Both the position numbers and the translations under genes were made by a program. The notes beneath the pieces were generated by a model, which saw only the letters and a list, made by a program, of their open reading frames with translations, had not been told where the DNA came from and did not search any database. From Hevea brasiliensis (Eukaryota; Streptophyta; Magnoliopsida; Malpighiales; Euphorbiaceae): a stretch of DNA of 64,000 nt. The stretch covers positions 92,652,759 through 92,716,758 of the forward strand of contig NC_079501.1 of the NCBI RefSeq assembly GCF_030052815.1, written 5' to 3'. Shown one piece after another: positions 26,321 through 39,400 of the stretch (position 1 is the first letter of the stretch; every line of letters starts with the position of its first letter).

Positions 26321-26646
26321 GTCGAACTTATATTAGAAGTTTCCTATTCTTTTTTATCATAACAAAATTACAAAAATCACCAAATGAGTACTAACAACAT
26401 GCTTTTTATTTAATTAGGTGGGAAGTGTTTTCATGTTATGGTAATTGGTAGGTTCCATCAACCTTCCATTTGGTGGACTATACAATTCAATTTCCCATGT
26501 TATGTCATTTCTCAACCATGGCATTTGAAAGTAACTTCTCCATAGTGTTATCATCACTTGTGAACTAAGACAATGAATTTTCTTGTACTCAATTGACAAT
26601 TATGAGAAGTGGATAGAATTCATATATATGGCTTGATCAATAAAAT

Positions 26647-26668
26647 ATTATTATTATTATTATTATTA
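26647..26668. repeat. (ATT)n microsatellite
   Basis: Short uninterrupted ATT repeat of about 22 bp. Confidence 0.85.
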
Positions 26669-26814
26669 GGGTTTGAAAAAAAGAAGTTAATTCTTTAACA
26701 AATGGTAAAAAAAACATTAGGAGAGTTAATGGCCATAATAACATAAAACTATTCACATTGTGCTAGTTCTTTCCCTTTTATATATCTTACCACTTTAACT
26801 ATTTAAATAAATAT

Positions 26815-27262
26815 TAGGGATGATAATAAATGGAGTATCTATGAAAATGACTATAGCCGAATCTGAACCCGATTAATATTTTTAAAATCTAAATTCATTT
26901 TAAATCAAATGAAAATTTATTATTTAAACTCATTCTAAACCTAATTATTATTACCCAAAGATACTCAAATCCGTTTAATTTTAAATGCTTTAATTAATAA
27001 TTTACATAAAATTATTTTTTTATTAACAATTTATATTTTGAAATTTAATAATTCTATAAAATATTTAAATTTTATTTTATTAATTTTATTAAAAGAATGT
27101 ATATTTTATATTTAATTAAGTATTTATATACACGAGTTCAAACCGAATATTATTTCTCAAATCTAAATCCGTCTTAAACATGATTATATATTATCAAAAC
27201 TTATCTTATTAGAGTTCAGTTAGGTCAAGCATCTATAAATACTTGAACCACTACCATCCCTA
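26815..27262. mobile_element. hAT-like MITE
   Basis: It opens TAGGGATGATAAT and closes ACTACCATCCCTA, inverted repeats of the hAT-like TAGGGATGGTAA type. About 448 bp, no coding. The flanking 8-bp sequences do not match, so the target duplication is lost or the family assignment is wrong. A related element with a visible duplication lies at 43255. Confidence 0.55.
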
Positions 27263-27977
27263 AGATCAACCATATTAAATTGTTTGACATTGAGATTCTG
27301 AATTAAAAAAAAAATTCATAAGAAGTACTATTTTATATTGTAAAAAAAAATAATTTTTAAAAAATAAATTTTTTATTTTAAAATTCTTATGACTAAAATA
27401 TATTAAATTTAACTTTAAATCAAATTGTAATACTCTCTAACAAACACATTTAAAAAATTATTTTTTCTTAACAACGGTTTCGATAACAATAAAAAAAATT
27501 ATACTTTTTAAAAATCACTTTTTTAGCCTCTTAATCTCAATCTCAAATATTGACTAGGAAAAGATTAATTTGATTAATTTCTATCAAATTATATCATTTG
27601 CATTTAAAAAAAATCTCTGGAGACACAATTTTCACTCATTTTTATTAATATTATAAGAATATGAACCTTGCACATTATCAAACACATAGTATTATTGGTG
27701 GAATTTGCAATATATCTCTATTAGTATCCTATGCAGAGCTTGGAACTTGGAGAAAACTAGTGCATGATTAGAACCTGCTTTAATAAGTGGAATTTACAAT
27801 TTAGAAGTAGAGAATTTAATAAGAAAATGTTAAAATTTATTCAATGTAATTGTTATATGCATAACAATTTTATCTTAACTGAAATTTTTGAAAATTTTGA
27901 ATTCCACAATAATCAATGACAACATGATATAACAGTTCCACTGGAAAGTTCTATATGCTTAAGATGTGAAATCCTAC
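27263..27977. other. AT-rich intergenic or intronic sequence
   Basis: No exon or bounded repeat recognised. If the orphan exon at 27978 is real, this would be its downstream intron. Confidence 0.45.
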
Positions 27978-28135
27978 CTTAGCTGAGCTTTGGTTAAACA
28001 ATATATCTACCAAAAAAGCCTTGTCAAGGTCAATTCTAGTTGAAGGGTTATTGTTCTTCCCATTGGCATACAGAAATGCATGAGCTTGTCTCATCAGATC
28101 AATGGAGTCTTTATGAACCAGCAAGAAAATGTATA
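27978..28135 (-). CDS. Orphan coding-like exon, function unknown
   Basis: On the minus strand a 158-nt open stretch lies between a plausible acceptor (AACCAG|TATAC) and a good donor (GCTAAG|GTAGG). With two leading bases it gives 52 codons including LMRQAHAFLYANGKNN and RIDLDKAFLVDILFNQSSAK. Composition is protein-like, unlike the flanking A/T runs. I do not recognise the family, and no continuing exon was found in 27000-27977. It is adjacent to copy A of the segmental duplication and on the same strand as the exon at 44448. It could be a gene relic. Confidence 0.45.
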
Positions 28136-28204
28136 CTGGTTCAAGACTTATTTGAACTTTTTTTCATTTTCTTTCTTAGGGCGTCCGGTTGAGTTGTGCT
28201 GAGG

Positions 28205-28496
28205 TAAAGCATCCTAATGAGTTTACCATTTGCTTTAAATCTCATTTGCATCAAAGTGATGATTATAAGATGTTAAATAACTTGTTGAATTTGCAAAGTA
28301 ATCCAATGCAATTCTTTATGAGCAATAATTTATCCCTTTGTTAAACAGGACAGATGCACAAAATAGCAAATAATTATTTAAGCCCTCAATTGAGCACCCA
28401 TTTTTACAATCCATAAACCCTCTAAGGTTATTTATTTATTATTAAAAGAAGATTGGTTGATGGGGTGTGCAAAATAAAAGAAAATTAGACGGACGT
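28205..28496. repeat. Segmental duplication copy A, left part
   Basis: CATCCTAATGAGTTT onward matches 56162-56380 in the same order and orientation: TTGCTTTAAATCTCATTTG, AAGATGTTAAATAACTT, TTTATGAGCAATAATTTATC, CCCTCAATTGAGCACCCATT. Its last 60 bp (TTATTTATTTATTATTA through GAAAATTAGA) match 62951-63010. Copy A continues at 43130 after the TE nest. Confidence 0.85.
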
Positions 28497-29054
28497 AGAG
28501 CTGAACATTTGGTTCAAATCGAATCGAACCAAACTGAATTATTAAAATTAAATTAACTGAATTATTATATTTTAGAAACCGTACTGAACTGATATAAATA
28601 AAATAAATAAATCAAATCGAACCACTCTATTTCAGTTTGGTTTGATTAGAACCGATTGATTTTTGAGTTTTGATTAGTTTTATAATTTTGTAACACCCTT
28701 AATTTTTAAATTAATTATTTTATGGATATATGTTAATATTTTATTTTGTTTAAATTTTAGGAAATTATTTGAAATTTTTTAGATTTTAGAAATCGGGTTC
28801 GATTTTCCAAAAATATAAAACTTTGATGATTTTTAAAAACTAATTTAAAAACCACATGGTAAAACTAAAAATATATTTGGACTCTACGAATTTTTTTGAG
28901 TTTTCTAGAATTTTTTGAAATTTTTGGGCCTCGTTTTCAGTCCCAAGACAGAGTAAAAATTCAAAATTTTGTATCATAAATAGGACCGGCCGAATCGAAT
29001 CAGATCGGATAGGACCGACCATTTCCTTTTCTTCTTCCCTCCGCGCGCACGCTC

Positions 29055-29055
<1 letters not shown>

Positions 29056-29127
<72 letters not shown>
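29056..29127. repeat. (AC)16(CT)20 compound microsatellite in 5' LTR
   Basis: Pure AC run 29056-29087 followed by pure CT run 29087-29127. The matching site in the 3' LTR (about 36783-36811) has only about eight AC and six CT units, and the related LTRs at 51097 and 54450 have almost none, so it expanded after insertion. Confidence 0.9.
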
Positions 29128-29132
<5 letters not shown>

Positions 29133-30527
29133 CTCTCTCCTCTCTCCTCCTCTCGCCGCCCCACCGTCGCCCAAGCCTTCCCAGCTCGTCAGCGCGCAGC
29201 CCCATCGCCGGCCATCGCCTGAGGCGCCGGGAAAACGTGCCTGAAGATGCCCCAACGCGCAGCGCACCGATTTCGGCTAATCCGGTTACAAATCGGATCG
29301 GGTCTTGCACCAAACCACATCCACATCTCGAGAGTTTTCCATAAACACTAAGAACACCAAAATCCATCGAGCGGTTTGCCCAATTTTTGTCCAAAAAGTT
29401 TTAGCCCATTTCGACTTTTGGGCTAAATTTCTCGCAAACCGTGAATCCCACGAGAAAACTGAGAGTACCGGAGTGCCCCACTCGTTGAGAGCTTCGCAGC
29501 AATACCAATTTCAAAATTTTCCGATAATGTTTTTCGGTGGGTCCCGTGAAACTTCGTAGTATTTTTTCGAGTACTAAATGAGCTTAGAAAATTCCGTAAA
29601 AATTATATACTAACCCCCATGTTGTGGGCTTCATGTGGGTACCTTCAATTCACGGAAATTCAACGGTTGCTCGGGTTTGTAAATTTCGGGCAGGGCAGAC
29701 AAGCTATCAAAAAAATCTTGGAATTGGGTCAAGATTTTGGCTACCCCACCATTGTCAGACGTCTCGAGTGCGTTCTCGGGGTCGGAATCGGCATAGGTAA
29801 ATCCGAACCTTATTTTTTCTTAATTATTTAGTGCTTGAATTGGATTAAAAATCCATAGAATATTCGTGGTAACTTAGAAAATTATAATTCCTTTTGCATT
29901 AGCTTAGTAATATTGCTAAGGACCGCAGGGCAAAGTTTTAGAATTTTTAGAGCTCATTTGGGTAGTTTTTGCAAAAGGGTTAATTATAATGATTAAACTG
30001 TAATTTTTCATATTGTGATTGTTGACTGTTTAGATGGGCCCAGAAGGGGCTATGTGATGTGATTGAGTTGTGGGTGTGTGGTTGGTGGATATATAGAAGT
30101 ACGTTTTAAGTCCTTTTGCAGGTTGGGTAGGTCCTAGGTATAAGGGAGACTCTGCTGGATTTTCAGCACGACTTAGGACATATTTAGTCTTTTCTTAGTT
30201 TGTATTGAGTCAAATGTATTAAATAATTGTAATAAAATTATCAGGTGAGCCGAAACATCCTTTTCCTCCGCCTAGCCGACACAGTGACTTCGGTTAAGTC
30301 TGTGAGTAAAATATTAATTTTAATTGTAATTTCGATATTATTATATGTTCAAGCATGCCCATGCATCACTTATAAATATGTATCTATATAGTTAAACACT
30401 AGGCACATTTTATATTGCATTCATAATTATTGAAGTGCCATGGATGTTGTTTGTGGTAATTTGGAGCAGTGTGTGTGTGTGGCGTGTGTGTGGTATGGTA
30501 TTGGATATGGACAGGACGGGTAGACAT

Positions 30528-30650
30528 GGCTTGAGAGACACTTGTTGAGACCCGGTCCTTTGGGGTAGACACGACTTGAGAGACACTCGCTAGGACCCCG
30601 CATTTGGTTTATTAAGCGAAAGTCCAGCTTGAGAGACACTCGCTGGCAGA
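30528..30650 (+). repeat. LTR minisatellite
   Basis: Three imperfect units of about 45-54 bp sharing CTTGAGAGACACT (30530, 30574, 30628) followed by CGCTgG. The same cluster is in the 3' LTR near 41963-42075 and in the deleted copy near 54642-54765, so it belongs to the family. Confidence 0.8.
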
Positions 30651-31370
30651 GGTTGGATTAAGAGGGCTGTATAGGGGATCAGCTCCTATATATGTATTGT
30701 TTGACAGTATTGGGTGTGTGAGTGCTCCAAATTGCTTTTTTGTTGTTATGATATGAAAATATTGACGATGTTGCATTTCACTCCACAGGGTGCATTGGCT
30801 TTAGATAGTTATAGAGATTATGGTTAAAATTGATATTTTACTCTCTGAGTCGAACGCTCACTCCTGTTCATATATTTTTCCAGGCTACAGGAGGATTATT
30901 TATTGTGGCTAACCTGCTCTTCTTCTTTGCAGGTCCATTGATAATATTTAATGTATTTTATATAATTGAGTTAAATTTTTAGACTCTGCATGTGTTAGAA
31001 GCACTTATTTTATTTTTGGGCCTCTATTATAAAAGTTATGTTGAACCTGTAAGATTATTAACTCTATGCATGATGGGACTGGATGAGGGAGCTGAGCTCC
31101 CATTTGAGTTATGACCTTTTGATTATGTGGAGGGTGAGTTGAGCTCCCCAATTTATTATATATTGTGTTCACAGGTCGGGCGAGTCAAAAACTCTCCGTT
31201 AAATGGTTAATTTTATGGCTGAACTCTGTCCGGTTGAATTCTTGAAATTAGGCCCAAATGGGCCTTAGAGTTGGGTTGAGGAATAGTTAGGCTTACTATG
31301 AGCCTCAGGAGCTTTAGGCTGGCCCAGGTCCTAGTGCCGGTCCGGCCCATAGGTTGGGTCATGACAAATG

Positions 31371-31384
31371 TGATATTAGAGCTT
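31371..31384 (+). other. Chromovirus primer binding site
   Basis: TGATATTAGAGCTT, four bases after the 5' LTR, a decayed form of the initiator tRNA-Met site TGGTATCAGAGC (two C-to-T or G-to-A type changes). Confidence 0.75.
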
Positions 31385-31593
31385 AGGCTCCAGATTCATA
31401 GGGAATATTTGTCTAAAGTGTTGGGAAGAGTCTAATAGGAGTCACATGCAGAGAATAGGGTCCACATTCGTCTTGCATTGTCATCTTTGCTTCTAGTTTC
31501 TGCTTTATATAATTGTGTGTAAATATGAGTCTATAGAGCTGTGTAAAATGCCGTTTTGAATTTTGTGGGCTAATGCTGTTGAATTTCAGGAAA

Positions 31594-34500
31594 ATGCGTA
31601 GAAGCAGAAGAGCTGTCACTGCACCAAAACCGGATGTGCCTGATGAGGTGTCGACACAGGATGAGGCGCTTGCCCCGAGGAAGCGGGGTAGGAGGCCTAG
31701 AGCTGCTCAAGTAGAAGAGCAGCTGCCACCAGTTCAGGATCAGTCTTTTATGGCTCAGGGTCCCATGGACCCAATGGCAGCTACCTTAGCCGGATTGCAG
31801 AGAACCATCGATATGATGGCACAGTATATGGTCCACCCTCCCCAACAGCAATAGCCCACCGCACCAAGAGGGGAACCTTACAAACAAATAATTAATTTCA
31901 AGAAGTTGGTGCCTGGTACTTATGATGTGTCAGACGATGCCTATCGATTTTTGGATTCCTGCAAACAGGCAGGGATGGAGTTGCAGTTGACTGATAGGAG
32001 GCTTATAGAGTTTGTACAGCATGTATTAGGGCCAGTGCCAAGGCAGTGGATGACAGACTATGTACTAGCTCGTATTGAGGGATTATCTTGGACCCAGTTT
32101 GTGGAACTGTTTATCAACAGGTTTGTGCCAAAAAGTTTCAGAGATCAAAAGCAGTGGGCCTTTGAGGCCTTAAGGCAGAATGGCAGATCTGTAGATGAAT
32201 ATGCTACAGAATTTCTAGAACTGAGCAGGTATGCCCTTACAACAGTGGCTACAGAAAGTATGAAGATAAAAAGGTTCCTAAAGGGGCTGGATAGGAGGTA
32301 TGCAAGCCTGGCTATGATGTTTGATCAGTCTTTTGATATGGTAGTTGATCGAGCCCGACAGATTGAGATTAGCTATACAGGAGATGACAGTGGAAGTGCA
32401 AAGAAGAATAGAGCAGAAGGTTCTTCAGGTGTTCCCTACATGGGTACCGCGGATATTGGCGGCCAAAGTCACTGCAGAGGAAGAGGTAGAAGCAACAAGA
32501 AGGGTGGTTTTAAACACAAATCTCGAGGATTCAGATCAGGGTACGGATCCAGCAATGATTGCAGTTTGGGTTATAGCAGTTATGGGTCTGGTTCAGGATC
32601 CTCCTTTGCACCTTGCACACAGTGTGAAAGAGAACATTTAGGACCTTGTATAATGGGTTCAGGAGTATGTTTCTGATGTGACCAATAGGGTCACTTTGCT
32701 AGAGAATGTCCAGTGTTTAGCGAGCCACAGATGGGGTCACAGGGTTCTGTTGCAAATGTTCCTCGTCAGTTGTATCCTGGTGCTTTCAGCATAGCAGGCA
32801 GTCAGTTTAGTGGCCAACGGGGCCGAGGACAAGGAGGACATGGATTTGAAGGCAGGTCAGGAGGTAGAAGTCAATATCAGGGTTCTACAACACAAGGTAA
32901 GGGTCAAGCTCAGGTTTTCACCCTGACCCACCAGGATGCTCAGGCTTTCAATGCAGTTGTGGTAGGTATTCTTCTAATCTGTTCCTATGAGGCTCGTGTT
33001 TTGATAGATCCGGGTGCTACACACTCATTTGTCTCCCCAGTGTTTGCCATGAGATTGGGTAGGAACCCTACAACTTTAGAATGCCTTTTGTCTGTAGCTA
33101 CTCCGCTTAGTGACAACATAGATGTAGATATGGTTTTTCTGGGTAGCCCAGTAATAGTGGATGGAAGGATCCTCCCAGCAGACTTAGTTTCCCTACCAGT
33201 AATGGATTTCGATGTAATTTTGAGAATAGATTGGTTGGCAACTCATTATGCCATTTTAGACTGCAGGAATAAAAAGATGTATTTTCACATACCTAGTGTG
33301 GAAGAGTTTAGCTTTGATGGTGACAGGAGCGTAGCTCCATATAATTTGGTGTCAGCAATTAGTACTATAAAAATATTGAGGTGTGGATGTCAAGGGTATT
33401 TGGCATTGGTGAGAGATATATCTGTTGAAGGTGTTAACATAGAAAATGTTTCTGTTGTCAGAGAATTCATGGATGTCTTCCCTGAAGAGCTTCCAGGGTT
33501 GCTACCAGGAAGGGAAATAGAGTTCTGCATTGATGTTGTGCCGAGTACAAACCTCATATCAATGCCTCCTTACAGGATGGCACCAGCAGAATTAAAAGAG
33601 TTAAAAGAGCAACTACAGGAGCTTTTGGATAAGGGTTTTATACGTCCGAACACTTCATACTGGAGCACCCCTGTTCTATTTGTGAGAAAGAAAGATAGGT
33701 CATTGAGGTTGTGTATTGATTATAGACAGCTGAACAAGGTGACTGTGAAGAACAAGTATCCACTTCCTCAGATTGATGATCTATTTGATCGGCTCCAAGG
33801 GGTTAGATTCTTTTCCAAGATAGACCTACGATCAGGCTATCATCAGTTGAGAATCAGGAATTAGGATGTATCTAAAACAGCATTCAGGACAAGATATGGC
33901 CATTATGAGTTCTTGGTAATGTCTTTTGGACTCACTAATACACTAGCGGCCTTCATGGACTTGATGAACAGGGTGTTCAGGCCATTCCTGGACCGTTTTG
34001 TCATCGTATTCATAGATGACATTTTGGTATACTCTCAGATTGAGGAAGAACACGTGTGGCATTTGAGGATGGTGTTGCAGACTTTGAGGGAGCACCAGCT
34101 ATATGCCAAATTTTCAAAATGTGAATTTTGGCTAGAAAGCATCTCATTCTTGGGACACGTGGTTTCTAGTGAAGGCTTTCAAGTGGATCCCAAGAAAATT
34201 GAGGCTGTAACCGATTGGTTTAGGCCTACAACAGTCACTGAGGTGCGAAGTTTTCTGGGCCTAGCTGGCTACTATAGGCATTTTGTGCAGGATTTTTCCA
34301 GGATAACAGCTCCCCTAACTAAGTTAACTCAGAAGAATATTCCATTCATTTGGACAGATGATTGTGAGAAGAGTTTCCAAAAGCTTAAGGAGTGTCTAAC
34401 CACCGCCCCTGTGTTGACATTACCGATGAGTGGTGAAGGATATACCGTGTACTATGATACCTCCAGAGTTAGCATAGGGTGTGTTTTGATGCAGAATGGA

Positions 34501-36357
34501 AAAGTAGTGGCTTATGCTTCAAGGCAGCTAAAGAGACATGAGCAGAACTACCCCACCCATGACTTGGAAATAGTGGCTGTAGTCTTTGCACTAAAGATCT
34601 GGAGACACTACCTGTATGGTGAAGTGTGCGAGATATACACCGACCACAAGAGTTTGAAGTATATCATCCAACAAAAGGATTTAAAATTGAGACAGAGAAG
34701 ATGGATGGAGCTTCTGAAGGATTATGATTGTACCATCCAATACCACCCTGAGAAGGCTAATGTAGTAGTAGATGCTTTGAGCAGAAAATCTTCTGGCAGC
34801 TTGGCGCACATATTAACGAAGAAGAGATCGTTGATTCAGAAAGTACATGAGTTGATGAATCAAGGTCTGATTTTAGATCTTTCAGATGAAGGGGTATTGT
34901 TGGCCCATTTTTCAGTGAGACCAGACCTGCGAGATAGAGTCAGAGTTTCCTAGCACAGGGACCAACAATTGATGAAGATCATAGAAAGAGTACAGCAGGG
35001 TGAAGGTGGTGAGTTTGGATTTGCTAATGATAGCGCCCTTATGCAAGGTTCCAGGATATGTGTGCCCGACGTGGACAATCTCAGAAATGAAATCATGCGA
35101 GAGGCACACTATACACTGTACAATATCCACCCAGTCTCCACTAAGATGTACCATGATGTGAAAGATAGCTACTGGTCGAATCGCATGAAGAGAGACATAA
35201 CTGACTTTGTGTCCAAGTGCTTGACTTGTCAGAATGTGAAGTTTGAACACCAGAGGCCGTCAGGGAAGCTGCAAGAGCTCCCTATCCCAGAATGGAAGTG
35301 GAAAATGATTACTATGGATTTTGTGACTGGGTTGCCTCGTACCACACGGGGATATGATTCGATATGGGTAATTGTAGACCGTCTAACTAAATCAGCTCAT
35401 TTCTTGCCTGTGAAGACCACATATTCTGTTGCACAGTACGCCTGGCTCTATATTCGAGAAATAGTCAGATTGCATGGAGTTCCTGCTTCCATAATATCTA
35501 ATAGAGGGCCCCAGTTCACTTCTCGATTTTGGAGTAAGTTGCAGGAGGCACTTGGCACACAGTTGAACTTTAGTACCGCTTTCCACCCTCAGACAGATGG
35601 GCAGTCCGAAAGGACAATCCAAACACTGAAAGACATGCTTCGCATGTGTGTTTTGGATTTTGGAGGTCAATGGGATGATCAGCTACCCTTGGTGGAGTTT
35701 GCCTACAACAACAGTTATCATTCTAGCATAGGGATGGCACCCTATGAGGCACTATATGGCAGAAAGTGTAGGTCTTCTCTGTGTTAGTCGAAAATGTGAG
35801 AAGCGAAGGTGCATGATATAGACCTAGTGCAGTACACTTCAGAGATAGTTCCTTTAATCAGGGAACAATTGAAAACAGCTTTCAGTAGGTAGAAGAGTTA
35901 TGCAGATCCCAGACGGAGGGATGTAGAGTTTGCAGTAGGCGATTACGTATTCCTAAAGTTTTCTCCGATGAAGGGAGTCATGAGATTTGAAAAGAAGGGC
36001 AAGTTGGTACCTCGATATATTGGACCTTTTGAGGTTACTGATAGAGTTAGAACAGTTGCCTATCGGTTGGAGTTACCACCCAGCCTTTCTCATGTTCATC
36101 CTGTATTTCACATCTCCATGCTCAGGAAATACATACCTAATCCTTCTCATGTGTTACAACCAGATATAGTAAAGCTAAAGGAAGACTTGACTTTTGAGGA
36201 GCAACCTGCAGCCATAGTAGACTACCGAGTGAGGCAGCTAAAATCAAAACAGATCCCTATGGTTAAGGTTTTGTGGGAGAGCCAATCAGTGGAAGAGTGC
36301 ACTTGGGAGTCAGAGTGGGACATGCGTAGCAAATACCCTTATCTATTTAATGTGTAA
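31594..36357 (+). pseudogene. Chromovirus gag-pol polyprotein, eight nonsense codons
   Basis: One continuous frame from MRRSRRAV to the stop at 36355, about 1587 codons, with no frameshift. Order: retrotransposon gag domain (31906-32300, core FEALRQNGRSVDEYATEF); Cys-Cys-His-Cys zinc knuckle (32671-32709); aspartic protease (about 33000, IDPGATHSF); reverse transcriptase (33560-34200, CIDYRQLNK and FIDDILVYS); RNase H (34430-34790, YTDHKSL); integrase zinc finger and core (35090-35620); chromodomain-like tail (36190-36345, VKVLWESQSVEECTWES). Stops at 31852, 32674, 32686, 33862, 34951, 35785, 35797, 35890. The second catalytic Asp of integrase is Asn (ISNRGPQF). A leader methionine also exists at 31573. 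Confidence 0.93.
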
Positions 36358-36408
36358 TTCTGATCTTTTATTCTGCATTGTGTAAAATTCGAGGATGAAT
36401 TTTCTGTA

Positions 36409-36420
36409 AGGGGGGAAGAA
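36409..36420 (+). other. Chromovirus polypurine tract
   Basis: AGGGGGGAAGAA immediately before the 3' LTR; primes plus-strand synthesis in LTR retrotransposons. Confidence 0.85.
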
Positions 36421-39400
36421 TACAACACCCCTAATTTTTAAATTAATTATTTTATGGATATATGTTAATATTTTATTTTGTTTAAATTTTAGGAAATTAT
36501 TTGAAATTTTTTGGATTTTAGAAAATATAAAACTTTGATGATTTTTAAAAATTAATTTAAATACCACGTGGCAAAACTAAAAATATATTTGGATTCTATG
36601 AATTTTTCTAAGTTTTCTATAATTTTTTCGAAATTTTTTGGCCTCGTTTTCGGTCCCAAGGCAGAGTAAAAATTCAAAATTTTGTATCTTGAATCAGACT
36701 GGTCGAATCGAACAGGACCGGATCGGACCGATTGAATCGGATCGACCATTTCCTTTTCTTCTTCCCTCCGCGCGCACGCCCGACACACACACACACACTC
36801 TCTCTCTCTCATTTTCTCTCTCCTCTCTCCTCCTCTTGCCCCCCCCCCCACCATCGCCCCAACCTTCCCAGCTCGCCGGCGCACCGCCCCAGCCTGTCCC
36901 CCTCGTCGGCCGTCGCCTGAGGCGTCGGGAAAATGGGCCTAAAGATGTCCCAACGCGCAGCGCGTCGATTCGGCTTCTCAGGTCTTGTGCCAAACCTCAT
37001 CTACACCTCGAGAGCTTTCCATAGACACCAAGAATACCAAAATCCATGGACCGGTTTGCCCAAGTTTTGTTCGAGAAGTCTTAGCCAATTTCGATTTTTG
37101 GGCTAAATTTCTCACAAACCGTGAATCCCACTAGAAAACCGAGAGTACCGGAGTGCTCCACTCGTCGAGAGCTTCTCGGCAATACCAATTTCAAAATTTT
37201 TCGATAAAGTTTTTCGATTGGTCCCGCGAAACTTCGAAGTATTTTTTTGAGTACTAAATTAACTTAGAAAATTCTGTAAAAATTATATACTAACCTCCGT
37301 GTAACACCCCTATTTGTATAGCCTGGTATATTTCATTATTCCGGTGACCGATGTCGGTCCGGACATTTAAGGGGATTAGAACCACACTTAAGACAACTAG
37401 AGAAGCTATAAACACAAATAATTATTAATGTCCAATTAGTTAAGTATAAATAAGAAGAACAGAACATAAGAAGTTAAACGAGCCGAGAGTCACAGTGATG
37501 GGTGACCTTCTCGGGAAGGACTGCGAAGTCTTTTTAAACTCAAATTTCAAACCGTAAAATGTGACGCCGCGGTCCTTAGGACCCTTATAAACACAATGGA
37601 AAAGAGAAAATCACGAAAAAGAACTGTTAAGCCAGTCAAATAATTAGGTCAGGGAGCCGGAAGAAATATAGAATTATTTGCAAACCGGGATGAACCGGCG
37701 AGGGGCAATTTGGTCAATTGACCCCGAGAGCTGACTCCTGACCTAACTGTCAAATAAAATCGGAGAAAAGAAAATTTCGGAATCGAGAATTAAATTAAAG
37801 AACTAATAGAAAAAAAATTTCGAAATCGAGAATTAAATTAAAGAACTAATAGAAAAAAAAAAAAGAAGAGAAAATGAAAAAGTTAAAAAGGTGTAGGAAG
37901 ATGACATTATGCATGATGCCATAAGTCATATAATTAATAACTTAATTAAATGGATTTTTGAGTCTTCCATAAGGATAAAAACAAAAGAAAAGAAAAGAAA
38001 AAAAAAAAGTAAAAAGCCTCATCTTCCTCACCATTTACGTTTCTCTCTCCCTCACCATTGTAAACCTCCATTAAAGCTTGCTTCAAGCTTTGAAACCACC
38101 ATTAAACCCCAAATCCTCCCATACTTGCTTCACAAAAACTTAATTTAATCACTTGAGAGAAATATTGGTCATCAAAGAATTGAAGAAAATTGAGAGGAAG
38201 TGAAAGTTCAAAGACACCTAACAAGGTAAGTAATGCAAACTTCAAGTTTTTAGTTTAATTAGTGTATGTATAGCATCAAGAGCATAGAAATAAACTTAAA
38301 ATAAAAAAAAAATATGTGTGAGGGACTAAACTGAAATTCGTCCAGCAGGGAGGGGAGAGTGATTTGCATGAGTTTGATTGAGTTAAACATGTTAAAATGC
38401 TTGAATGAGTTGAAAGATTGTGTTTATATGCTTTGAATTAGTTAATTGCAATGGATTAGAGTGGTTAGGGTTTGAGACCTAGGGTTTTGAGGCAAAAATT
38501 TGGAGAAACTTGTAAATGGTGTCTTTGATCTAATGTGAAGCTAAAAATGGTCATTTGTGACCAAATGAGGTGTGTTAGAAGTGTTGGAATTAAAAGCCAA
38601 TTCGGATTGGATAAGGTCATGTGCTGGCAGCATGACCAAAATTTCCTTTGAGGGACAAAAAATGAAATTTTACAAGTCCAATGGATATGGAACCAGTTGG
38701 GGATGAAAATAGGCACTAAATGACACAATTTTCATTTAGGAAGCCTGCCCAAAAAGTGACTAAAACCTAGTGAACAAAGTGACCGAAGTTGAGAAATTGC
38801 AGGATGCCCTGCACAACCTGACCAAATGAACAGTGTTTGTTCATTTGGTAATAACTCGAGCTAGCGAGGTCAAAATGATCTAAAATTTTACCAGTGGTTA
38901 GATGAGATATAGACCTAAAACTTTCATGAAGAACACCAACCCAAATTATGCCATTAACCCAATCAAATTACTGAGCCAAGTTAGGTCACTGAATCTGCAG
39001 ACTGTAGATCTACCATTTGAACAGTAAAGTTTCAATGGCTATAACTCTCTCTAGAAAACTCTGATTTAGGCGATTCTTGAATCGATGGAAACCTAAGACA
39101 TAGTAGAACATTTCATATGAAGAAAATTAGACCAAATTATGGACTTAACTTGATCAAATTACTGAATGAAGTTGGATCAACAAATCTGCAGAACCAAATT
39201 CTGCAGCATAAACAGTAAATGTAATTTGCTTATAACTTGAGCTACAAAACTCCAATTGGGGTGATTCAAAAAGAAAAATAAACTTAAGACAATAAGAAAC
39301 ATTTTCTATGAAGAAAGTTTTGCCAAATTCTAACAGTAAACTGACCAATGAAACAGTACAATTAGGGACACCAAAACTGAAAATTTGGCTATTTTGCCTA

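Larger units (their letters stand above)
28689..31366 (+). repeat. Chromovirus 5' LTR
   Basis: 2678 bp, TGTAACACCCTTAA to GGTCATGACA. Contains an AC/CT microsatellite (29056-29127) and a three-unit minisatellite (30528-30650). Open frames here with runs of Glu-Arg or Cys-Val are microsatellite translations and not genes. Confidence 0.92.

Noticed and set aside
28840..29394. 184-codon minus frame with Glu-Arg and Cys-Val runs
   Set aside because: It lies in the chromovirus 5' LTR; the runs are translations of the AC/CT microsatellite. Same for the frames at 36552-37024 and 51014-51361.
34912..35250. Minus-strand frame in the chromovirus
   Set aside because: It is antisense to the integrase region and reappears at 52553 only because the coding strand is conserved.
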